Assembly (NCBI GenBank): GCA_014898425.1
Contig: RCSZ01000008.1
Coordinates: forward strand, 507,501 to 571,500
DNA: 64,000 bases
Origin: Botryotinia globosa
Taxonomy: Eukaryota; Ascomycota; Leotiomycetes; Helotiales; Sclerotiniaceae
Direction: 5' to 3'
The notes beneath the pieces were generated by a model. That model did not search any database and had not been told where the DNA came from. It saw only the letters and a program-made list of their open reading frames with translations. Shown here piece after piece: positions 55,500 through 64,000 of the stretch (positions within the stretch are counted from its first letter, which is position 1; each line of letters opens with the position of its first letter). A program made the position numbers and the translations under genes.

Positions 55500-56655
55500 A
55501 TGACTTCAGAAGAAATCGAAGCCTCTCAATCTGGGGACGATGGAGGAATCGGAGGTCCTGGTGCACCGACGCCACTCTCTGCCTTGGAAGTAAGCCATTT
55601 CTTCTTCTTCATTTCGCACATTTTCTAATAATAATGTCAGGGCGTTGCGGGTTTAACTAAGAGAGATATTCAAATGATCGTGGATGGTGGTTACAATACT
55701 GTAGAGTCTGTCGCATACACGCCGCGGCGAATTCTAGAACAAATTAAGGGTATCTCTGAGCAGAAGGCCACAAAGATTCTCACCGAAGGTCAGTTATATA
55801 TAATGACTCAAAGTCTCTCGTAGACTTGCTGACATCTTGATAGCATCGAAACTGGTCCCTATGGGTTTCACAACCGCCACCGAAATGCATCAACGAAGAA
55901 GCGAATTGATCTCCATTACGACCGGTTCTAAGCAATTAGATACGCTTCTGGCAGGAGGAGTGGAAACAGGGTCTGTTACCGAGATATTTGGAGAGTTCCG
56001 TACCGGAAAGAGTCAAATTTGCCATACTTTAGCAGTTACCTGTCAATTGCCATTTGATATGGGTGGCGGAGAAGGTAAATGTTTGTATATCGATACGGAA
56101 GGCACATTTCGTCCTGTACGTTTACTTGCGGTAGCCAATCGATACGGCCTATCCGGAGAAGAAGTTCTGGACAATGTTGCATATGCAAGAGCCTACAACT
56201 CCGATCATCAACTGCAACTTCTCAATCAAGCAGCACAAATGATGTGCGAAACTCGATTCTCTCTACTTATCGTTGACAGTGCCACCGCACTTTACCGCAC
56301 AGATTTCACAGGAAGAGGTGAATTATCTTCTCGACAAATGCATCTAGCAAAATTCATGCGCATGCTTCAACGGCTAGCCGATGAATTTGGTATCGCTGTG
56401 GTAATCACAAATCAAGTTGTTGCACAAGTTGATGGAGGACCAAGTGCTATGTTCAATCCAGACCCTAAGAAACCTATCGGAGGTAATATTATTGCACATG
56501 CAAGTACCACTAGATTAAGTCTCAAAAAGGGTCGTGGAGAGACTAGAATTTGCAAGATCTACGATAGTCCTTGTTTACCAGAGAGCGATTGTCTTTTCGC
56601 TATCAATGAAGATGGAATTGGAGATCCAAGTCCAAAAGATCTTGAGAAGGATTAA
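55500..56655 (+). CDS. RAD51: DNA recombinase RAD51
   Basis: Exons 55500-55589, 55641-55788 and 55844-56655 (phases 0 and 1) encode 349 aa, the usual length. An acidic N-terminus leads to the helix-hairpin-helix domain ([32 protein letters not shown]) and then the ATPase core: Walker [10 protein letters not shown] (129-137), [12 protein letters not shown], Walker B LLIVDS (220-225), QVVAQVDGG and [17 protein letters not shown] (DNA-binding loops), ending [19 protein letters not shown]. The Walker A has the RAD51 reading GEFRTGKS, not the DMC1 version. It forms filaments on single-stranded DNA for homologous recombination in the nucleus. Complete and undamaged. Confidence 0.97.
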
Positions 56656-57071
56656 GAGGGGTACTTGATTGGGGTAGATGCATCATGATTTTATGGGGTT
56701 CTAATGGTTATTTGTTTTTCTTTGCTCTTTTGCTGGCATGGAGGCATAGTAGCGGTCATGGGTGACAAATGGAGCTTCTAGGGTGAATTTGGGAGGAACG
56801 GTTCTATCATTTGCATCAATGCAAAACCTTTATGAATAGAAATGTTTGTATTTAGTAATTTAGTAGCACATATCAGTTTCTATAGCTATGGGTGATACCT
56901 ACTTTGATACGAAGTTTGCATTGAGTGATAGCTTACAATGAAATATACATGGTAGCTGGAAAAGCGCGCTAGCGGCCGCTTACCTAAAAAGTGAAGCTCG
57001 CCGCGATCTCTAGAAAGAACCGCGTCAAAACAAAGCATGCGCCAACCTCTTGACACTCACCAAAACTCTTC
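56656..57071. other. Intergenic, RAD51 terminator side and NUP120 promoter side
   Basis: A GCGCGCTAGCGGCCGC-like GC cluster at about 56965-56980 stands out in otherwise AT-rich sequence upstream of the NUP120 start. Nothing else recognised. Confidence 0.45.
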
Positions 57072-60000
57072 ATGAGACCAGCGATTGATGGGGATAAGAT
57101 GGCTGATAAGGGACATTTCTATTCCTATAAGGAGATACGACTAAACCTCGATTCGTCCATTCAAAATTCTACAATTGCGATTCGTTTACCTGCACATGGC
57201 ACTCCAGCCTCAAGAATAGCACAGAAGCGACCTCATATTACAGAATTACCTATTGCAGAGGATGAAAAGTCTTTCAAACAAAAATACTTAGCTACTGCTG
57301 GATCTATTTACCATCGCACACAGGATGTCTTTCCCCGAAGCTATTTATGGAGAGTGTTGGAGGATGGAAAGGTGCTATCAGTTCAAGCGGTCGACGTATC
57401 GAAACAGCAAAATACGACGGATGCACACCTTACTCTGAGATTACAATTCCCAAGTGCTATTAAGCCTGGGTGCATTGCTTTCGCGGATTGCAAGGAACAC
57501 GACTATGTCAGCGCATTTGTTTTGACGGAGACGCACCACCTTTATACTCTGAGACTTTGGCCAGATTTCTTTCGCAATCCTTCGAGCACTGAGAATAATG
57601 TTGGACATTGGTGCAAATCATATATATCTTCGGTATTCAGCTTCAAGAAACCTCATAGGATGGTTGCGCTTAGTCCGAATGAGTTATTGATCTCTAATTT
57701 CGACGGGGGGCTGCTAAAGTTAGATAGAAAATCTGGCGGAGATGGTATGTCAAAGCTGCTTTCTGGAAATGATGTGGCTAACTGACAGGTAAAATAGGTT
57801 CCGAGTGGAAAGAACTACATTATAATCCAGGTGGATGGAGAGATGGGTTGAAGGCCTTGATGCCGTTCCAGGGAAGCAACACTATTCGATACGCAAACAG
57901 CAACATTGAATTCTCCGCAGTTACTTCTATATCTTCACCATCAGTTAGCATTGATGGACAATCATATGCTTTCACGGTATCTTTGGATCACAATCTCCGG
58001 ATTTGGAACTTGACTACCGGACGAATCGCATACGTTGGTGATATTCTCGCCCAGGAAATAGATCCTAAGAACCCTAGAAAATCCGTAATCGATCCTTCAT
58101 ATTCACAATTGGTCAAAGTTTATGGCCACAATAGTGAAAGCGCTCTATGTGTTACATACTCCCCAATAGGCGAAGGACAATTCAAGTTTTGGCATGTCAC
58201 TCCCGCCGCTCAAAGTGGAGATCTCGTCGTATCAGATTCTTTCCCCAACAACGTCTTGGTCCCTCAAGCGCCTACTTTAGACCTTTGGACTATGGCAGAT
58301 TTTTCAGTCATTCCGGATAGAACAAGAAACTCCTTGAGTTTGTGGACTTTGTGGAAAAATAATACAACCTATCGAGTTCAAAAGCTTTACTTTGGAAGTG
58401 GTGGTGAAGAGGAGGTTAAGCAATCGTGGGATGAGGGCTGGGAAGCTATGGTGAGCGAAAGTTTGACTCAAACGCCCATACCTACCGTCTACCCTGGCGA
58501 TGCTTTAGATTCCACCGACAAGTGGTTAGCGTACATACTATATCCTGGTAAATTCACCCATGCAACCATCGAGACTGGATTGGCCATCTACGAAAGAGGT
58601 CTAGGAACATCGAGAGATAAATCGCGGAGATCCGCACCTTTACTTGAACGTTTATGCTCAAGCATTGCAGCTACCGCCACGTTAGGTAGAGCACCAGACG
58701 GAGGTATCGATTTTGAACAATTTCGTCTCGCCACTGATGCACAATGGAGGCGATTCTATCGACTGCTCGTTGAGCTAGACAAACAAAGAGGCGAAGCCTT
58801 ATCTTTAACTATTGACCCTATGGGAGAGATGCCTTGGGTTGTATCAGCAGATGGAATATCAGCAGTCCGAGGTTGTAGCGAGTTGGAACGAGTATGGCAT
58901 AACCCTGAACAAACTATTGCTGGAATGGAGTATGTATCCACTCTTCTCACAGCTGGTTCTCTATTCGGCGAGGCGGTTCCAGACGTTCTTTATCATGGCT
59001 TCCGCTCTGCCTTGTTGGGTCAACTTTATGAGGAGCCGACGCTTCTTCCATCAGCGAGGATGAAGACTTTATATGATAATTGTGATTACTCGAATCAAAT
59101 TGGTGATGAAGAGTATCATCAACTAGTGACAAATTTGGGAGGTACATTCAGGGATGTCAATTCGCACGTGTACGAAGCTCTTCTTGAATCCATGATAACT
59201 TCTATTGGAAAGGACTCAAAGCATCCTTTACCTTTAGCCAACGCGGGTAATCGATTGATTGTTAGAGGAGTTCAAGAGACTATTGAGTTACACAAGAGCA
59301 TTTGTCTTGATCAACTTCTCTTGTTGATACTTATTGAGGTTGAAATTAACCACGGAGAAGAAGGTATTCAATTTGAGACTGGTGCGGTCTTCAATCAACT
59401 TTTAATTCTGCTCAAAAGGCTCGAACTTATTTCGTGGTTGGCTAAAACCCAGATCGATGTACCTCTTCCCACTCGCGAAAGCTCAAAATCATTCGACGAT
59501 TCGACATCCAGTTTATCTAGGAATCCAATACAATACGAGACTGTCACTGTTCTAGAAGGTGTTCATAGACATTTATTCGGATTGGACAAGGCAGTATCGA
59601 TGCCTACAGCCTTGACAGACTTCATTACTGAACTATGCAAACCTGATAGCAAATACGAATCTTCACCTGCTATCATTCAATGTTTCTTATTGAAGCATAA
59701 CCAGTCTGATTTAGCAATGGAGTTTTCACGCTTCACTGACCCTGATTCATTCTCTACATATATTCAAGGAAGAGCATACCTGGCTGCTAATGACCCACGT
59801 ACAGCAGAATTGTACTTTAAGAAGGCTGCGTTTGGGATGGGTAAGCTACAACTCCTGTTAATCATTTTGAGACCTGTCATAACTAACCATGATATCTAGC
59901 ATTTCCATTGTACGGCAAGCACGCAACACACAGTGCAGGCCTCCTAGACGAAACAGAAAAGAATCATCTGAACGCAGGTCTCCCAGAATATTATTCCCAC

Positions 60001-60804
60001 ATTGTTTCTCTATACGACAACGAAAAAATGTACTCCTTCGTTATCGATTTCTCCCGCCTAGCCCTCCAATTTATCAAACCCAACCAACATGATCCTCAAC
60101 TCAGCACCGAAATGCACAGTCGTCTCTTCCACGCTGCTCTCCAAACCTCTCGCTACGAACTCGCTTACTCAGCCCTCTCCCTCTTCACCAATACCGCTCT
60201 TCAAACATCCTCCCTCAGATTGCTCATTACAAAAATGTGTGAATCTTCCCACGCTACTCAACTCATTTCCTTCCCTTTCCTTGGTCTTCAAGATCTCGTC
60301 GATGATATTCTTTCCCAGAAATGCGCAAACATCGTAGAAGTCACAAATGGTGTTCCATACCATAAAATCCTTTATGCGTGGCGAATTCAACGTTCTGACT
60401 TCCGTGGTGCGGCAGCCATCTCGTTGGAAAGACTATATCGCCTCCAAGCTTCGTCAGAAAGTGACAGCAAAATAGGAAGTGGAGAAGTAGGAGAGGAAGG
60501 AGAGACATTGGTTACGAAACAATATGTCGCGGTTATCAATGCGCTGAGTTGTGTGGATCCGAAACATGCGTGGATTTTGTGTGAAGGCGGGAAAGGAAAA
60601 GAGGGAGGAAATGGGGGAAGAGGTGCTGGTAGAGGTCTTTTAAAGGGCGGCAAAGAGGATGCGAATGGGGGTGTTAAGAGGAGAGTGGTTACGTTGGCGG
60701 ATGTTAGGAGAGGATATCAGGAGGAATTGGATCGTGTGGCCGCGATCGAAAACGGGAGATTCAGTCTAGGTGGTGGAGGCGATGGAGACATGATGGAAAT
60801 GTGA
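57072..60804 (+). CDS. NUP120: Nucleoporin NUP120/NUP160 family
   Basis: Exons 57072-57744, 57798-59840 and 59900-60804 (both introns phase 1) encode 1206 aa. The N-terminal about 450 residues read as a beta-propeller (SYLWRVLEDGKVLSVQAVDV, MVALSPNELLISNFDGGLLK, YAFTVSLDHNLRIWNLTTGR, QLVKVYGHNSESALCVTYSP). The rest is alpha-solenoid with conserved stretches such as HNPEQTIAGMEYVSTLLTAG, YIQGRAYLAANDPRTAELYF and FPFLGLQDLVDDILSQKCAN. This is the Nup120/160 scaffold of the nuclear pore Y-complex. A Gly-rich insert (about residues 1130-1160) precedes the conserved end. ATG 57072 is the first in frame; a second Met nine codons later is possible. Sense codons go from C-ending to G-ending near 60400. 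Confidence 0.93.
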
Positions 60805-61660
60805 GACGGAATACGACAAGCGAGGAGGAATGCGAGCGAGGAGATGAGAGAACCGAAATCGCGTGGATAAAATAAATAAGGAGTAATTTAAGCCTGGTGA
60901 CAAACGAGATAAGCAGAGCAAAGCAATGGGGCGTAAATTATCGGATTGGTTTTGATTTTGGTAGGCATTTCTTTGATGGATCATGATGAGATTGATGGCT
61001 TTCAAAGTAGGGTCTTTTTGGTATCTCTTAGGCAAATGTTGCAAGGATAGAAAATTTACATGAAATGATAGAAATTTACCAAGAAGTTGTGAAGCTTTAT
61101 GTTTTTATAGCTCCGAATTTGTATTTTGATGCTGGTGGTGGTGCAAAACTTCTTCGTCGAGGTTATCCATCCTAGAACATGGAAGGCGATGATCACATGT
61201 CAATGGACACATAATTTCACAGTTAAAGAGTCTTGATCTTAAATGTTTTCATTCGTAATACGGAGACGCGATTCTCAATATCCGAGCATTTTCGTCCTTA
61301 CTCCTAAAAGGAAAAGTGACTGTATGCATGTGAGTAAAGAAGAACCCCGCCATATCTATCTATCTATGGAAGCCTACCACCTTGAGACTCGTATTGTACA
61401 TTCATGAAAATGCCCTTCCCATATGAAAATTTTCTTGTCATCAGATAGGTATCTCCTCATGTCTTAATATCTTTACTGGATTGGCTTTTCCCTTCAAATG
61501 ATCAGATCGATTGATCTATCTGTCTTTGCCCATTATGTAAAGCTCATAAAACGCACACGCAAAAAGGAAAAACAAGGAAAAGGAAGAGGAAAGGAAAACG
61601 GGCTGTTGGTATCAACGTAATAAGAAGAAAAGAAATTAGTTGAGGATCGATGAGGGTTAT
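60805..61660. other. Convergent intergenic region
   Basis: 3' flanks of NUP120 and VPS26; nothing else recognised. Confidence 0.5.
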
Positions 61661-62760
61661 TTATTGAGCAGAAAGTCGTTTCTGTGCCGCTGGACTAGGA
61701 GCAGAATGTGCACCAGCAATCTTAGTCTGCTGACCAAGTGCTAAAGCATCTTCTGGTTGTTGACGGTAAAGAACGATTTCGGATTGCTTAAAATAACGTC
61801 GGGCATCTATTCAATTATTAGCTTAGGTGTGAGAAAGAATCAAAAGGGAGAGGAAACTTACCCTCATCGATGAGAACTAAACTCAAATAGTAGCGGGTGG
61901 AGTATTTCTTGTTGACCTCGCGGAAAGTAGGAGTCAAATCAAAGCCGCCTAAGAAAAGTCTAATGGGAATAGTTTCTCCTCTCGATGGTGAACCGTCCAT
62001 GATCTCAAATCGTACCAGAGTTTCACTCTCATTGTATTGGTTGGGAGGTGTTCCAGTAGTTTCGCGTCGAATGATAGACAATTCCATATGTTTGATCTTG
62101 AGACGAACGAGTAAAAAGTAAATGCGGCCAACGATAACATCTTTGAGGTGGTATTTCGATTTCGAGTATTCAAATTCGATATGCAAGCAATCCTCAATAC
62201 CAACATCCATTTTGATAGAACTATTCATCTCCGGAGGAATTCTGTAAGAAAATACCCAGAGGTCTTTTTCGCGGATCACATCTGCCATTCGTCTAGAAAC
62301 GGTGACCTTGATAAAATAACGTAACTTGACATTAATGCCATTGTAAGATTCGTATTGTTTTTCGACATTTTTAAAGTTGAAGTCGTAAGCTTGCGGATGT
62401 TGTAAATCACCAGGAGCAGCAAGCTCTTGTCCCAATGACAGAAATTCGTAGTGGTTGCCTCGATCGTAAAACATCTCTGTCAGGTTTCGTGTTAGTAAGT
62501 TGATGAGGAGATGTAGACCAGATTTGTTCTGAAAGATGGAACTTACCAATCATTCCAATAAACTGCACTTTAATACCTGTGTGCTCTAACCTTTTCCCAT
62601 CCTTAGGTCTGATGGTGACAGCTCCTCTAACTGATTCGCCATCTTTGTAAAGCGGTACCCTTTCCTTGCTACTCTTATTCTTAACCTCTACTGTCTCCCG
62701 ACTATCTCCATCTTCCAGAACGATATCAATATCGACTGGGGCAGAAAATAGGAACGACAT
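61661..62760 (-). CDS. VPS26: Retromer subunit VPS26
   Basis: Exons 62547-62760, 61862-62476 and 61661-61806 (both introns phase 1) encode 324 aa. The arrestin-fold family signature is continuous: MSFLFSAPVDIDIVLEDGDS, GAVTIRPKDGKRLEHTGIKV, YDRGNHYEFLSLGQELAAPG, GINVKLRYFIKVTVSRRMAD, GIEDCLHIEFEYSKSKYHLK, ETTGTPPNQYNESETLVRFE, PIRLFLGGFDLTPT, RYYLSLVLIDE and ARRYFKQSEIVLYRQ. VPS26 works with VPS35 and VPS29 on endosomes to recycle cargo receptors to the Golgi. The start codon is fixed by the conserved N-terminus and lies one base after the stop of an upstream ORF on the same strand, which is unusual. Confidence 0.97.
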
Positions 62761-62761
62761 A

Positions 62762-63421
62762 TTAATAGCCGTTGGAAAGAAGGGCGTTGTATTGATCTTC
62801 GTCAATCTGAGACTGATGAATAGCGCACACTTGTTTGAGCCAATCTTCCTCGAGCTCCCAACGATTTCTGCCTTCTTGTGTCAAGTCTATAACGAACTGG
62901 TCGGTAAGTTTGTCAATATTGGCTTTTCGATAAATACGACCGCTTTCTTGAAAGTCACTATCAAAGCCACGGCAGACCTTGATACCTAGGGAACTGTTTG
63001 TCTTTGCAAGACTAGGTTTGAATTGTCCAATTACAACCCGCTTGTCAGCTGCCAATTGATCTATCTTCAATTTTCGATCGAGCTCATCAACAATGACGCC
63101 GTGGAAATTGGATGTGGCTGTTGCGACCGAATTGTCGGGTTCAGTGCCTGGTACGAATTCGGGGTGGATGGGTGTGAATGGTGCGATGCGATGTTTTTTA
63201 AATTGGTAATTACCAGAGACAGATCGTCCAGAAGTATCTGTCTGCTCTGACAAGTGATATTCGGTGCCGTAAGTTGGAATATCTCTTGTGCGAGGAGTTC
63301 TGGTTGATCTGCCAGAATAGCTCTCATGGAGCAACTCTGGGGGGTTCCTGACAGTTGATTGAGGACCGTGCTTCGGATCTTTGTTCTCCCGAACTCCGTC
63401 AAGCGGATTTCTGTATGCCAT
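62762..63421 (-). CDS. Uncharacterised ORF directly upstream of VPS26
   Basis: An intronless frame of 219 codons from ATG 63421 to TAA 62762-62764. The protein is hydrophilic: a disordered basic N-terminus (MAYRNPLDGVRENKDPKHGP), then ordered-looking segments (VIVDELDRKLKIDQLAADKR, ANIDKLTDQFVIDLTQEGRN, ELEEDWLKQVCAIHQSQIDE) ending NALLSNGY. No family is recognised. Amino-acid usage and length argue for a real gene. Its stop is separated from the VPS26 ATG by a single base (TAATATG), so either the two share a transcript or the VPS26 promoter lies inside this ORF. It is divergent from LSM8 across 206 bp. Confidence 0.68.
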   Translation of the reverse strand: MAYRNPLDGVRENKDPKHGPQSTVRNPPELLHESYSGRSTRTPRTRDIPTYGTEYHLSEQTDTSGRSVSGNYQFKKHRIAPFTPIHPEFVPGTEPDNSVATATSNFHGVIVDELDRKLKIDQLAADKRVVIGQFKPSLAKTNSSLGIKVCRGFDSDFQESGRIYRKANIDKLTDQFVIDLTQEGRNRWELEEDWLKQVCAIHQSQIDEDQYNALLSNGY

Positions 63422-63627
63422 CACTTTTTGGTTATTGAGTTGTAAGTGTGGAATTGTTGAAGTTTCCAAAACAATAACAACCTTTACCAGTCCAAATTGC
63501 AGACACCGCAAACTCCAAATTCACCTTATCAAAAGTGCGCTGATTACATAAGCCATAATTAACCGCACCGACACATCTCGTGATATCAATCTTCACAGCA
63601 GAGTTGCACCTGCAGCTCCAGCTCAAA
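63422..63627. promoter_or_regulatory. Shared promoter region of LSM8 and the ORF upstream of VPS26
   Basis: 206 bp separate the two divergent start codons. No individual element is claimed. Confidence 0.5.
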
Positions 63628-64000
63628 ATGTCACTCTCTAGCTATGTAAACAGTGAGTTTACCCTTTTTTGGCCTTCTTTTCTATCCCTTCTTCTTTGAA
63701 TTGTTCATTCAATCACTCCTATTATACGCGCAAACTATATAAACTAGCAAGACTTACAACCGCATCCTAACAGCTCCTTAGAGAAAGTTCTAATCTTAAC
63801 TGCGGATTCAAGAACACTGGTCGGTACACTTTTGAGTTGTGATCAACAGACTAATTTGGTATTTCTTCCTTTATTCTTTCCCCAATTCTAATTCTCTCTC
63901 TGTCTCCCTATTACTCTTCCCTGTTCTCCCCTAACTTATTATTTCTCTTTACCCCTCCAATCACTAACACAAACCACAGGTCCTGTCCCAAACTATCGAG
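63628..64000 (+). CDS. LSM8: U6 snRNA-associated Sm-like protein LSM8, 3' end beyond the window
   Basis: Exons 63628-63652, 63782-63858 and 63980 to the right edge (introns phase 1 and 0). The first codons MSLSSYVN splice into KKVLILTADSRTLVGTLL, SCDQQTNL and VLSQTIE, the beginning of the LSM8 Sm fold: Sm1 motif with the G-T-L-x-x-x-D-Q-x-T-N-L core. LSM8 defines the nuclear LSM2-8 ring that binds U6 snRNA. The acceptor of exon 2 is the TTAG at 63778-63781, since the nearer CAG would bring a stop. Only 41 codons are inside the window. Confidence 0.93.

Noticed and set aside
60387..60653. Minus-strand Pro-rich ORF in NUP120
   Set aside because: Antisense of the Gly-rich insert.
1..64000. tRNA, rRNA or CRISPR arrays
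   Set aside because: No B-box-like tRNA core with a foldable cloverleaf, no rRNA segments and no regularly spaced direct repeats were seen on reading; absence is not proven without a scan.

Overview
The window looks like nuclear DNA of a filamentous ascomycete. Genes carry short (about 45-90 nt) GT-AG introns, often with GTAAGT/GTGAGT donors. The conserved genes present (RAD51, NUP120-type nucleoporin, VPS26, LSM8, PUF6, ACL4), a class II hydrophobin, a DUF7707-like GPI protein and a GH53 galactanase fit Pezizomycotina. Moderate GC and overall gene style suggest a leotiomycete such as a Sclerotiniaceae species; that placement is inference, since I could run no search. No CRISPR, rRNA or tRNA gene was recognised.

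Layout. 1-3179 (minus): 5' part of a long amidoligase-family protein that runs off the left edge. 4933-5649: small GPI-type surface protein. 5650-10700: gene-poor tract with microsatellites. 10701-15246: MFS transporter and GH53 endo-galactanase. 16750-18783: two adjacent decayed metabolic genes (cytochrome P450 and a 3beta-HSD/ERG26-like dehydrogenase), probably the relic of a small biosynthetic cluster. 19380-20406: 5'-truncated rhodopsin-like 7TM gene. 21489-23324: uncharacterised gene with an in-frame stop followed by 65 open codons. 23829-24229: class II hydrophobin.

26422-38759 is the most unusual part. About twelve small genes all lie on the minus strand. Nearly all have a short first exon, one phase-0 intron and one helical, mostly heptad-rich second exon (about 65-175 aa in total). 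Three neighbours share an N-terminal K-R-S/T-A-x-E-M motif. At least two copies are broken by nonsense or frameshift changes. I read this as a tandemly expanded, fast-diverging orphan coiled-coil family. A decayed unrelated gene follows at 39420-40195.

41394-49770 returns to conserved genes: a PIN-like/auxin-efflux-family carrier, then PUF6, a GIR2-like RWD protein and the RPL4 chaperone ACL4 (three neighbours linked to ribosome biogenesis or translation), then a conserved fungal serine-rich protein. 52547-64000 holds a single-pass membrane protein, RAD51, a NUP120/NUP160 nucleoporin, the retromer subunit VPS26, an uncharacterised ORF ending one base before the VPS26 start codon, and the first exons of LSM8, which is cut by the right edge.

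A pattern across several genes (amidoligase, MFS, GH53, PIN-like carrier, NUP120) is a switch along the sense strand from C-ending to G/T-ending codons towards the 3' end.
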